A DNA stretch of 64,000 nt from Pseudorhodoferax sp032153935 (GTDB taxonomy: Bacteria > Pseudomonadota > Gammaproteobacteria > Burkholderiales > Burkholderiaceae_C). The position numbers and the translations under genes are program-made. The notes below the pieces were generated by a model. That model saw only the letters and a program-made list of their open reading frames with translations, made no database searches and was not told the origin of the DNA. Positions 53,229-61,790 of the stretch are shown here, piece by piece. Within the stretch, counting starts at the first letter, position 1. Each line of letters opens with the position of its first letter. Location of the stretch: assembly GCF_964253035.1 (NCBI RefSeq), contig NZ_CAXUQL020000001.1, positions 3,596,001 through 3,660,000 of the forward strand, given 5' to 3'.

Positions 53229-54668
53229 TCAGTTGAAGGTGTAGCGGGCCAGCATGTTCAGGCGCGACAGGTCGCCCTTCTCGCCCGCCAGCGTCTTGCG
53301 CTGGCCCAGGATGTATTCCAGGCCCAGGTCCACGTTCTTCACCGGGTTGTAGATCAGGCCCGCGTGCAGCTGGTACATGCTGCGGTTGATGCCGTAGCGG
53401 CCCGTGCCCAGGCCGTTCGCCTGCGCGAAATCGGTGTACGCATTGTTGAAATTGCGCTGCCAGCCGCCCACGAAGTTGAAGCGCAGGATGTCGCTGGCCT
53501 TGTACTGGTAGCCCACCACCAGGCCGCCCACGCGTTCGGTGAGGATGCGGTTGCGGGCCTCGTCGAGGAAGGCGCCCTCGATGTAGTTGAAGTAGCGGCC
53601 GATGCCTTCGCCGTAGGTGGCGCCCAGGCTCAGCGCATCCTGCCCGCCGCGCATCTTGATCAAGGTGGTGGCCGCCAGGCCGTAGCCGCGCTTGGAGGCG
53701 TGCACGCTGTCGTTGACAACCTTGATCTGCTGCGTCATGGCGCGGATGCTGGCGGCGCCCCAGTCGAAGCCCTTGTCCCAGCGCAGCACCACGTCGGGCG
53801 CGGTCGACAGGCCATCCTTCACGACGGCGCCGCTTGCGTCGTAGGCATAGCTGTCCGGGTTCTCCAGGGCCACCGTCCAGTTGCCCGTGTCGGGCGTGGT
53901 GTAGGTGTAGCGGATCAGGCCCTGGCGCATGGAGGTCGACCCGATGGGGCCGTTGAAGTCCACGGTTTCGGGCGCGTTGTCCACGTCCATGAAGGTTGAC
54001 CAGGTTTGCCCGACGGTGAAGCCTGCAAACGTGCCGTAGGCATGGCGCAGCCGGAAACCGTAGGAGTTGGTGGCCTGCTGCGTGAGGATGCTCTCGACGG
54101 TTTCACCGGCGGCGCTGTTGCCCAGGCGCGGGTCGTTGTTGAAGTCGCCCTCGACCTTGATGCCCAGCGGCCCGTAGGCTGTGGGCGTGGACGATTCGAT
54201 GCCCAGGCGCGAGGTGCGCGCGTGGACCTGGGTCTGGTTCCTGCGCGCGGTCGATCCGTTGAGCGGCACGTAGGGCAGGAAGGTGGAGTAGTCGTTGCCG
54301 GAGTTGTCGCCCTTGAACTCGTGGATGGCGTTCAGCTCGGCATAGCCGTAGATCTTCAGCGAGGTGTCCGAGCCCGGCAGCCGGAAGCTGCCCGGGATGT
54401 CGCCGGCCACCACCGCGTCCTTCTGGCGCAGCTCGATGGCGCCCAGGCGCTCGTCCAGCGCCGCGTTCGCGTTGGCCGAGGCTGCCGGTGCGGCGGCGGG
54501 CGCCGCCACCGGTGCTGCGGCCTTCTGGGCCTTGATCTCGTTGAGCTCGCTGCGCAGGCGCATGACCTCGTTGCGCAATTCCTCGAAGTCCTTGGCCGAC
54601 TGGGCTGCGGCGGGAAGGCAGACGGCGGCGGCGGCCAGGCTGGCCAGGGTCAAGCTGCTCTTTTTCAT
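53229..54668 (-). CDS. DcaP-like trimeric outer-membrane porin
   Basis: A 479-residue porin. A signal peptide (residues 1-22, LPAAAQS) is followed by a coiled-coil N-terminal segment (DFEELRNEVMRLRSELNEIKAQKAA). An Ala/Pro linker leads to a beta-barrel beginning SDTSLKIYGYAELNAIHEF and ending with the phenylalanine-containing LARYTFN. The coiled coil plus barrel matches the DcaP group, which takes up dicarboxylates and similar acids. It is downstream of an ABC receptor/permease pair on the same strand, so it may form their outer-membrane entry route. Confidence 0.88.
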   Translation of the reverse strand: MKKSSLTLASLAAAAVCLPAAAQSAKDFEELRNEVMRLRSELNEIKAQKAAAPVAAPAAAPAASANANAALDERLGAIELRQKDAVVAGDIPGSFRLPGSDTSLKIYGYAELNAIHEFKGDNSGNDYSTFLPYVPLNGSTARRNQTQVHARTSRLGIESSTPTAYGPLGIKVEGDFNNDPRLGNSAAGETVESILTQQATNSYGFRLRHAYGTFAGFTVGQTWSTFMDVDNAPETVDFNGPIGSTSMRQGLIRYTYTTPDTGNWTVALENPDSYAYDASGAVVKDGLSTAPDVVLRWDKGFDWGAASIRAMTQQIKVVNDSVHASKRGYGLAATTLIKMRGGQDALSLGATYGEGIGRYFNYIEGAFLDEARNRILTERVGGLVVGYQYKASDILRFNFVGGWQRNFNNAYTDFAQANGLGTGRYGINRSMYQLHAGLIYNPVKNVDLGLEYILGQRKTLAGEKGDLSRLNMLARYTFN

Positions 54669-54730
54669 GGGCTGTGCCTCTTGGGGGGGGGAAAACGGGG
54701 CGGGTGCGGCCGTGGCGGAAGGCGGCGCAG

Positions 54731-55519
54731 TCACGGCGCGCGTCCTTCCACGTCGTAGCGGTGCTCCAGCGCGCCGGCCAGCTGCGTCAGCACGGTGGTC
54801 AGGACCAGGTAGACCAGGGCCGTGGTGACCAGCGTGGGCAGCGGCTCGAAGGTGACGGCCTGCAGGCGGTTGCCCACGTTGGTCAGCTCGACCACGCCGA
54901 TCGCGTAGGCCAGCGACGAGTCCTTGAGCAGCGAGACGATGTTGTTGACCAGCGCCGGCAGCGCGATCTTGATGGCCTGGGGGAACACCACGCCGGCAAA
55001 GCTGGCCCAGGCCGACATGCCCAGCGACTGGGAGGCCTGCACCTGGCCCTTGGGCACCGCCTGCAGTCCGGCGCGGATCGCCTCGGCGTTGTAGGCGCCC
55101 ACGTTGAGTGCCAGCGCGATGCAGGCCGAGGCGAAGTCGCTCACCTTCAGGCCCGGCACCAGCGCGGGCAGGGCGAAGTACACGAACAGCACCTGCACCA
55201 GCAGCGGCGTGCCGCGCATCACCCAGATGTACAGGCCGGCCAGCCAGCGCAGCGGCGGCAGCGCCGACAGCTTGGCCAGCGCCGCCAGCAGGCCCAGCAC
55301 GATGCCGGCTGCACCGGAGACGAGCGTCAGCTGCACCGTGACCCAGGTGCCGTCGGCGAAGTCCTGCGCGTTGGGCCCGATGGGGTCCGGCGCCCAGGCC
55401 AGCACGCGGGCCATGAGCCACAGCACGAGCACCAGCGCGGCGCTGGCCGCCAGCATGGTGGCGTTGCTGCGCACAGGCCGGCTCCAGCTGGCGGGCCAGC
55501 CAGGCAGTGTCCAGCTCAA
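54731..55519 (-). CDS. Amino-acid ABC transporter permease (HisM/GlnP type)
   Basis: A 262-residue permease. It has TVQLTLVSGAAGIVLGLLAAL at the start of the transport domain. YIWVMRGTPLLVQVLFVYFALP matches polar amino-acid permeases, and the EAA loop reads EAIRAGLQAVPKGQVQASQSLGMSAWASFAGVVFPQAIKIALPALVNN. It follows the receptor gene by 16 bp. No ATPase gene of the transporter is present in the window. Confidence 0.93.
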   Translation of the reverse strand: MSWTLPGWPASWSRPVRSNATMLAASAALVLVLWLMARVLAWAPDPIGPNAQDFADGTWVTVQLTLVSGAAGIVLGLLAALAKLSALPPLRWLAGLYIWVMRGTPLLVQVLFVYFALPALVPGLKVSDFASACIALALNVGAYNAEAIRAGLQAVPKGQVQASQSLGMSAWASFAGVVFPQAIKIALPALVNNIVSLLKDSSLAYAIGVVELTNVGNRLQAVTFEPLPTLVTTALVYLVLTTVLTQLAGALEHRYDVEGRAP

Positions 55520-55535
55520 GGGAGGTCTCCGCGCG

Positions 55536-56312
55536 CTACTTGCAGCGCACGTCTTCGCCGAAGTACCTGGTCGACAGCGCCGCGTAGCTGCCGTCGGCCA
55601 TGACCTCGGCCAGCGCCTTGTTGTAGCCGGCAGCCAAGGTGCTGTTGCCCTTGGCCACGGCGGCGGCGATGCGCTCGATGAACACCATGTCGCCGGCCTT
55701 GAGCCCGGCGTTCGGCGCGCTGGCCAGGGCCTGCTTGACGACGAAGCGGTCGGTCACCCAGGCGTCCACACGGCCGCTGACCAGGGCCGAGCGGGCGTCC
55801 GTGTCCTTGGGGAAGTTCTTCACCTCCTTGATGCCGGGCAGCTTCTTCACGCTTTCCAGGTAGGTGGTGCCGGTCTGCACCGCCACCACCTTGCCGGCCA
55901 GGTCGGCGCCGGTCCTGATGGCGGCGTCCATGGCCACCACCTGGCCGCCGGAGCAGTAGTGCGGGCTGGTGAAGGTGACGGCCTTGGCGCGCTCATCGGT
56001 GATGCCGTGCGAGGCGATCACCAGGTCCCAGCGGTCCTGGCGCAGGCCGGCCAGCAACGCGTCGAAGCCCAGCGCCTTCCACTCGATGGCCAGGCCCATC
56101 TTCTTGGCCACGAGTTCGGCCAGCTCGACCTCGAATCCGCTGAGCTTGGTGCCCTGGAAGAAGTTGAACGGCGGGAACTGCCCCTCCGTCGCCATCAGGA
56201 TCTTGCCGTCCTTCTGGATGTCCTCCAGGCTGCGGGCCTGCACCGCGAGGGCGCTGGCCAGGGCGGCGGTCACCAGCAGTGCGCGGCGCAGCCATCGGCC
56301 AATGTTCTTCAT
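55536..56312 (-). CDS. Amino-acid ABC transporter substrate-binding protein
   Basis: A 258-residue SBP_bac_3 receptor. A signal peptide (residues 1-26, ALASALAVQARS) is followed by GKILMATEGQFPPFNFFQGTKLSGFEVELAELVAKKMGLAIEWKAL. WDLVIASHGITDERAKAVTFTSPHY and VAVQTGTTYLESVKKL are typical polar amino-acid binding segments. It is the first gene of the receptor/permease/porin series. The ligand is unknown; the neighbouring hydroxyacid and aminotransferase genes suggest an amino acid or related acid. Confidence 0.93.
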   Translation of the reverse strand: MKNIGRWLRRALLVTAALASALAVQARSLEDIQKDGKILMATEGQFPPFNFFQGTKLSGFEVELAELVAKKMGLAIEWKALGFDALLAGLRQDRWDLVIASHGITDERAKAVTFTSPHYCSGGQVVAMDAAIRTGADLAGKVVAVQTGTTYLESVKKLPGIKEVKNFPKDTDARSALVSGRVDAWVTDRFVVKQALASAPNAGLKAGDMVFIERIAAAVAKGNSTLAAGYNKALAEVMADGSYAALSTRYFGEDVRCK

Positions 56313-56614
56313 GCTGAGTTCCTTGCCGGGTCGACCCGAGTCTTGGTGTTGCGGAAAAGCCAGCGTCTCGGCTGGCGTGGGGGCTTGTCAGCGCGACGGG
56401 GACTGCAGGGGCGACGCGCTGCGAAGGCATGCAGCATCGGTGGCCGACATGGCGATCCTTCGATGGTTCACGATGTTTTTTGTCTTGGTGAATGTATGCA
56501 GCGCATCATCAAAGAAAACCATGCAAATGCCATGGCTGTTTCAAAGCCTTGCACTTATTTCAGTTGCCGGCTTGTGCTGCTGCCGTCGGCGTGCAGCAGG
56601 CGCTGCGGCGCGGC
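56313..56614. other. Non-coding gap with promoter for the ABC operon
   Basis: 302 bp with no supported gene. The part from 56460 to 56570 is AT-rich and contains TTCAC and GTGAA half-sites (near 56468 and 56489), a possible operator for the leftward ABC operon. Confidence 0.4.
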
Positions 56615-59600
56615 TCAGGCCGGTGCGGACGGTGTCGCCAGCAGCCGGTCCAGCAGCACCGCCACGTGGACGGCCTCACGCTCGGCGCCGTCGGCGATCT
56701 GGTGCCGGCAGCTCGTGCCGTCGGCCACCACGATGGCGTCGGGCTGCCGGCGCACGGCGGGCAGCAGGCTGGCCTCGGCCATCTGCATGGAGACGGCGTG
56801 GTGCGCCGCCTCGTAGCCAAAGCTGCCGGCCATGCCGCAGCAGCTGCTCTCGATCAGTTCGGGCTGGGCGCCAGGGATGAGTCTGAGCACATCGAGGATC
56901 GGCGTGACGGCGCCGAAGGCCTTCTGGTGGCAGTGGCCGTGCAGCAGGATGGGCGCGCCCGCGGGCTGCAGCGCGAGGGCGAAGCGGCCGGCCCTGGCTT
57001 CGCGTGCGATGAACTCCTCGAACAGCAAGGCCTGCTGCGACACGGTGACGGCCTGCTCGCCCAGGCCCATGACCAGTGCCTCGTCGCGCAGCGTCAGCAG
57101 GCACGAGGGCTCCAGGCCCACGATGGCGATGCCGGCCTGCGCGAACGGGGCCAGCGCGGCGACCAGCGCCGCGGCCTTGGCGCGCGCTTCGTCGACCATG
57201 CCGGTGGCGAGATAGGTGCGGCCGCAGCAATGGTGGCCGCCGGCTTTTTCCACGGTGTGCAGCAGGTAGCCGGCGGCTTGCAGCACGCGCGCGGCGGCCA
57301 ATGCGTTCTCGCTCTCGAAGATGCCGTTGAAGGTGTCGACGAACAGCACGGCGGTCTTCTGGCCGGCCTGGGCTGCGGCGAGCAGGGCGTCGCGGCTGGC
57401 GAAGCCTGACGCATTGCGCGTGCGCCAGAAGGTCTTGCTGCGCCAATAGGGCAGCGACCGGTGGCGCGACAGGCCCAGCAGCTTCTCGCCCAGCCAGGCC
57501 GCTCCAGGCACGCGGTTGTGCAGGTTGGCGAGCCAGGGCAGCCGGCTGGCGGCGTGCGCGTAGTCGGGCAGGTGGGCAACCAGCCTGTCCTTGAGCGTGT
57601 GGCCGTGCTTGTTCTTGTAATGGGCCAGGAACTCGATCTTCATCTTCGCCATGTCCACGCCGGTCGGGCAGTCGCGCTTGCAGCCCTTGCAGCCCACGCA
57701 CAGGTCCATGGTGGCGTGCAGTTCCTCGCTGGCCAACGCATCGGGACCCAACTGGCCCGAAAGCGCCAGGCGCAGGGTGTTGGCCCGGCCGCGCGTGAGA
57801 TGCTGCTCGTCGCGTGTCACGCGGTAGCTGGGGCACATGGTGCCGGCATCGAACTTTCTGCAGTGGCCGTTGTTGTTGCACATCTCCACGGCCTTGGCGA
57901 AACCGCCGGTGCTGTCGCCGCCGGTGCCGGGCGGCGTCGTGACCTCGGTCACCGGATCGGCCTGCACGTTCCAGGCCGACCAGTCGAGCACGGGCTTCAG
58001 TTCGATGCGCTGGTATGGCCGTGGCGACGCGGGTGGCGCGAAGCGCAGCAGCGCGGCGTCGTCCATCTTCGGCGGGTCGATGATCTTGCCGGGGTTCAGC
58101 AGATTGAGCGGGTCCAGGTGCTGCTTGATGCTGCGGAAGGCCGCGTTGATCGCCGGGCCGAACTGCCATTCGATCCACTCGCCGCGGCACAGGCCGTCGC
58201 CGTGCTCGCCGCTGAACGCGCCCTTGTACTTGCGCACCAGCGCGCTGGCCTCTTCGGCGATGGCGCGCATCTTGGCGCCGCCGTCGGTCCGCATGTCCAG
58301 GATGGGCCGCACGTGCAGCGTGCCGACGGAAGCGTGCGCGTACCAGGTGCCGCGGCTGCCGTACTTGGCGAAGACTTCGGTCAGCCCATCGGTGTACTCG
58401 GCCAGGTGCTCCAGCGGCACGGCGCAGTCCTCGATGAAGCTCACCGGTTTGCCGTCGCCCTTCAGGCTCATCATGATGTTGAGGCCGGCCTTGCGCACGT
58501 CCCAGAGGTTCTTCTGCGGCGCGTCGTCGGGCATCTGCACCACGCTGCCGGGCAGGCCCAGGTCGCCCATCAGTTCGACCAGTTGGCGCAGTTGCGGCAG
58601 CAACGTGGCCTTCTCGGCCCCGGCGAATTCCACGAGCAGGATGGCGGCGGGCCGGCCGATCAGCGCCGTCTCCACCGTAGGGCGGAAGGCCGGGTTGGAC
58701 AGGGCCAGCTCGATCATGGTGCGGTCCACCAGCTCCACCGCGGTGGGCCCGAGCTTGACGATGTGCTGGGCTGCGTCCATGGCCGCGTGGAAGCTCGTGA
58801 AGTTCACGATGCCCAGCACCTTGGCGCGTGGCAGCTCGGCCAGCTGCAGCGTGAGGCTGCGCGTGATGGCCAGCGTGCCCTCGGAGCCGACCAGGAGGTG
58901 CGCGAGGTTCACGCTGCCATCCGTGGTGTAGGGCTTCTCGCTCTGGTTGTAGAAGATGTCCAGGTTGTAGCCGGCCACGCGGCGCATGACCTTGGGCCAG
59001 CGTGCGGCGATCTCGGCGCTGTGCTGGGCCGCCAGTCTGCGCACGTGGTCGGCGATCGCGGCCGCGCGGCCGCCGAGACCGGCGACCGGCCCGAAGGTCA
59101 CGAGCTCGCCATCGGACAGCCAGGCCTGTGCGCCCAGCACGTTGTGCACCATGTTGCCGTAGGCGATGGAGCGCGAGCCGCAGGAGTTGTTGCCGGCCAT
59201 GCCGCCCAGCGTGGCCTGCGCGCTGGTCGACACGTCCACCGGGTACCACAGACCGTGCGGCTTGAGCTGCGCGTTGAGGTGGTCCAGCACCAGGCCGGGC
59301 TCCACCGTGGCGGTGCGGGCCTGCACATCCACGTCCAGCACGCGGCGCAGATGCTTGCTGTTGTCGATGACCAGTGCCGCGCCCGTGGTCTGGCCGCACT
59401 GGCTGGTGCCGCCGCCGCGCGCGAGCACGGGCACCTTGAGGTCGCGCGCGATGTCGATGGCCAGCGCCACGTCGCGCGCAGTCCTGGGCACCAGCACGCC
59501 CACCGGCATGATCTGGTAGATCGACGCATCGGTGGCGTAGCGCCCGCGCGATCCTGCGTCGAACAGCACCTCGCCCTCGGTCTCCGCACGCAGCCGGCGC

Positions 59601-59677
59601 GCCAGCGCCTCGCAGGTTTCGTTGGGCGGCAGCACGGTGCCGGCCGGGAGCAGGGCGCTTGCGGGTTCGATCTGCAT
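56615..59677 (-). CDS. FAD- and Fe-S-containing 2-hydroxyacid dehydrogenase (GlcD-GlcF fusion, YdiJ-like)
   Basis: A 1,020-residue fusion. The N-terminal FAD-binding PCMH domain has PVLARGGGTSQCGQTTG and GGMAGNNSCGSRSIAYG. The FAD-oxidase C-terminal domain ends KGAFSGEHGDGLCRGEWIEWQFG. Two Fe-S cluster motifs follow (CNNNGHCRKFDAGTMCPS and CVGCKGCKRDCPTGVDM), then a CCG domain pair with GGHHCCGRTYL and ESSCCGMAGSFGYE. This matches D-2-hydroxyglutarate/D-lactate dehydrogenases of the YdiJ class. It would pass electrons to the quinone pool. The GntR regulator lies 9 bp upstream on the same strand. Confidence 0.93.
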   Translation of the reverse strand: MQIEPASALLPAGTVLPPNETCEALARRLRAETEGEVLFDAGSRGRYATDASIYQIMPVGVLVPRTARDVALAIDIARDLKVPVLARGGGTSQCGQTTGAALVIDNSKHLRRVLDVDVQARTATVEPGLVLDHLNAQLKPHGLWYPVDVSTSAQATLGGMAGNNSCGSRSIAYGNMVHNVLGAQAWLSDGELVTFGPVAGLGGRAAAIADHVRRLAAQHSAEIAARWPKVMRRVAGYNLDIFYNQSEKPYTTDGSVNLAHLLVGSEGTLAITRSLTLQLAELPRAKVLGIVNFTSFHAAMDAAQHIVKLGPTAVELVDRTMIELALSNPAFRPTVETALIGRPAAILLVEFAGAEKATLLPQLRQLVELMGDLGLPGSVVQMPDDAPQKNLWDVRKAGLNIMMSLKGDGKPVSFIEDCAVPLEHLAEYTDGLTEVFAKYGSRGTWYAHASVGTLHVRPILDMRTDGGAKMRAIAEEASALVRKYKGAFSGEHGDGLCRGEWIEWQFGPAINAAFRSIKQHLDPLNLLNPGKIIDPPKMDDAALLRFAPPASPRPYQRIELKPVLDWSAWNVQADPVTEVTTPPGTGGDSTGGFAKAVEMCNNNGHCRKFDAGTMCPSYRVTRDEQHLTRGRANTLRLALSGQLGPDALASEELHATMDLCVGCKGCKRDCPTGVDMAKMKIEFLAHYKNKHGHTLKDRLVAHLPDYAHAASRLPWLANLHNRVPGAAWLGEKLLGLSRHRSLPYWRSKTFWRTRNASGFASRDALLAAAQAGQKTAVLFVDTFNGIFESENALAAARVLQAAGYLLHTVEKAGGHHCCGRTYLATGMVDEARAKAAALVAALAPFAQAGIAIVGLEPSCLLTLRDEALVMGLGEQAVTVSQQALLFEEFIAREARAGRFALALQPAGAPILLHGHCHQKAFGAVTPILDVLRLIPGAQPELIESSCCGMAGSFGYEAAHHAVSMQMAEASLLPAVRRQPDAIVVADGTSCRHQIADGAEREAVHVAVLLDRLLATPSAPA

Positions 59678-59686
59678 GGGGTCTTC

Positions 59687-60385
59687 CTAGTTCTTTCGGG
59701 CGGCGGCGGCGATCGGATAGATCTCGCCCGCGCGCAGCAGCGCGAGCACGGTGTCGCGCTTGCGCAGCACGTGGGCCACGAGCACATCGCGCAGCGCAGC
59801 CGCATCGCGCGCCTGCAGCGCCGCGACCATCTGCTCGTGCTCCTGCACGGCGTGCTGCCACTTGGCCTCGTCCTGGTTGGTGCGAAAGCGCAGCGACTGC
59901 ACGCGCGCGTTGATCGCGCGGTAGGTGCTGGCCAGCACCGGGTTGCGCGCGGCGGCGTTGATGGCGGTGTGGATCAGCGCGTTGAGCCGGTAGTAGCCCG
60001 ACAGGTCGCGCCGCGCATGGCAAGCCAGCATCTCGTAGTGCAGCGCGCGCAGTTCGGCCAGTTCGGCGTCGGTGATGCGCTGCGCCGCGAGCTCGCCCGA
60101 CTGGCCCTCCAGCATGGCCAGCACCTCGAAGGTGTTGAGCACGTCGGCCTCGGTCAGCTTGACGGCCACGGCGCCGCGGTTGGGCAGCAGGTCCACGAGG
60201 CCCTCCGCGGCCAGCAGCTTGATGGCCTCGCGCAGCGGCGTGCGCGAGACGCGCAGCTGCTCGCACAGCTCGCGTTCGTTGAGTTTGGCGCCGGGCGCGA
60301 TGCGGCCCTCCACCAGCATGGTGCGCAGCCGCGCCGCCACCTGGTCGTGCAGCGCGAGACGGGAGATTTCGATGATGTCGGCCAT
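59687..60385 (-). CDS. GntR family transcriptional regulator, FCD subfamily
   Basis: A 232-residue regulator. The winged helix is LHDQVAARLRTMLVEGRIAPGAKLNERELCEQLRVSRTPLREAIKLLAAEGLVDLLPNRGAVAV. The FCD domain follows with metal-ligand candidates YYRLNALIHTAI and AVQEHEQMVAAL, HVLRK. ATG 60385 has GAGGAAG upstream; the ATG at 60418 has no such site. It is co-directional with the 2-hydroxyacid dehydrogenase and diverges from the aminotransferase. Two identical 13-bp operator-like sites lie in the 126 bp between, so it probably controls both sides. Confidence 0.92.
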   Translation of the reverse strand: MADIIEISRLALHDQVAARLRTMLVEGRIAPGAKLNERELCEQLRVSRTPLREAIKLLAAEGLVDLLPNRGAVAVKLTEADVLNTFEVLAMLEGQSGELAAQRITDAELAELRALHYEMLACHARRDLSGYYRLNALIHTAINAAARNPVLASTYRAINARVQSLRFRTNQDEAKWQHAVQEHEQMVAALQARDAAALRDVLVAHVLRKRDTVLALLRAGEIYPIAAAARKN

Positions 60386-60406
60386 GGTCTTCCTCGGGCA
60401 ACTGGA

Positions 60407-60419
60407 TTTTGCATTCAAA
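60407..60419. promoter_or_regulatory. FCD-GntR operator, gntR-proximal copy
   Basis: TTTTGCATTCAAA, containing the TTG-N4-CAA palindrome. It is an inverted copy of the site at 60474-60486. Confidence 0.6.
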
Positions 60420-60473
60420 CTTCAACAGGTCTTTGCATGGAGAGCTAGGGTTATCCATGCCATGAGAATGTTT

Positions 60474-60486
60474 TTTGAATGCAAAA
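60474..60486. promoter_or_regulatory. FCD-GntR operator, aminotransferase-proximal copy
   Basis: TTTGAATGCAAAA, the exact reverse complement of the site at 60407-60419. It lies 26 bp before the aminotransferase ATG, a suitable place for repression. Confidence 0.6.
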
Positions 60487-60511
60487 ATTTCGAGAACAAC
60501 GAGGACCGTAC

Positions 60512-61753
60512 ATGCTCCAGCTCGACATCCACCCGACCGGCCGCCACTTCCTGCAGATCCCCGGCCCCAGCCCGGTGCCCGACCGCATCCTGCGGGCCAT
60601 GAGCCTGCCCACCATCGACCACCGCGGGCCCGAGTTCGCCGGCCTGGGGCTCAAGGTGCTGTCCGGCATCCAGCAGATCTTCAAGACCAAGCACCCGGTG
60701 GTGATCTACCCGGCCTCGGGCACCGGCGCCTGGGAGGCCGCGCTGCTCAACACGCTGAGCCCCGGCGACCACGTGCTGATGTACGAGACCGGGCACTTCG
60801 CCAGCCTGTGGAACAAGATGGCCACCAAGCTCGGCATCGCCACCGAGTTCCTGGCATGGGAAGGCCGTGACGAACACCTGCCCAACGCCGGCAGCTGGCG
60901 CCGCGGCGTGCAGGCCGAACTCATCGAGGCACGCTTGCGCAAGGACACCGAGAAGAAGATCAAGGCCGTGTGCGTGGTGCACAACGAGACCTCGACCGGC
61001 GTGACCTCCGACATCGCCTCCGTGCGCAAAGCGATCAACGCAGCCGGCCATCCGGCGCTGCTGATGGTCGACAGCATCTCGGGCCTGGCCAGCGCCGACT
61101 TCCGCCATGACGAGTGGGGCGTGGACGTGACCGTCAGCGGCTCGCAGAAGGGCCTCATGCTGCCGCCCGGCATCAGCTTCAACGCCTTGTCGCCGCGCGC
61201 GCTGGAAGCCTCGAAGTCGGCGAAGCTGCCGCGCGCCTTCTTCGACTGGGCCGAGATCGTCGAGATGAACAAGACCGGCTACTGGCCCTACACGCCCAGC
61301 ACCAACCTGTTGTATGGCCTCTCGGAAGCGCTGGACATGGTGCTGGGCGAGGGCCTGGACAACGTGTTCGCAAGGCACCAGCGCTGGGCCGCCGGCGTGC
61401 GCGCGGGCGTCAACGCCTGGGGCCTGCCGATCCAGTGCGCCGATCCGGCCGTCTATTCGCCCGTGCTGACCGGCGTGATCACGCCAGAGGGCGTGGACGC
61501 CGACGCGCTGCGCAAGCTGATCCACGAGCGCTTCGACCTGTCGCTGGGCACCGGCCTCGGAAAGCTCAAGGGCCGCATGTTCCGCATGGGCCACCTGGGC
61601 GACAGCAACGACCTCACGCTGGTGGCCATGGTGGCGGGTGTCGAGATGGGGCTGAAGCTGGCCGGCGTCCAGCTGGCGGGAAGCGGCGTGCAGGCCACCA
61701 TGGACCACTTCGCCGGCCATCCCGCTCCCTCGCCACTCAAGAACGCCAGCTGA
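60512..61753 (+). CDS. Class V aminotransferase (serine-glyoxylate/alanine-glyoxylate type)
   Basis: A 413-residue PLP enzyme: FLQIPGPSPVPDRILRAM, IYPASGTGAWEAALLNTLSPGD, VVHNETSTGVTSDI, LLMVDSISGLASADF and the PLP-lysine motif GSQKGLMLPPG. This matches serine-glyoxylate and aspartate-type class V aminotransferases. It would convert glyoxylate to glycine using serine or alanine, linking to the 2-hydroxyacid dehydrogenase across the divergent promoter. GAGGA precedes ATG 60512. It is followed by a Bug receptor 37 bp downstream. Confidence 0.93.
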   Translation: MLQLDIHPTGRHFLQIPGPSPVPDRILRAMSLPTIDHRGPEFAGLGLKVLSGIQQIFKTKHPVVIYPASGTGAWEAALLNTLSPGDHVLMYETGHFASLWNKMATKLGIATEFLAWEGRDEHLPNAGSWRRGVQAELIEARLRKDTEKKIKAVCVVHNETSTGVTSDIASVRKAINAAGHPALLMVDSISGLASADFRHDEWGVDVTVSGSQKGLMLPPGISFNALSPRALEASKSAKLPRAFFDWAEIVEMNKTGYWPYTPSTNLLYGLSEALDMVLGEGLDNVFARHQRWAAGVRAGVNAWGLPIQCADPAVYSPVLTGVITPEGVDADALRKLIHERFDLSLGTGLGKLKGRMFRMGHLGDSNDLTLVAMVAGVEMGLKLAGVQLAGSGVQATMDHFAGHPAPSPLKNAS

Positions 61754-61790
61754 AGCGTTCGCGGCATCCCAACACCACCGGAGACACACG

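Noticed and set aside
56676..60458. 1,260-residue minus-strand frame across the dehydrogenase and GntR genes
   Set aside because: Arg/Ala/Gly-rich out-of-frame translation of GC-rich genes; the true products in the other frame have complete domain motifs.
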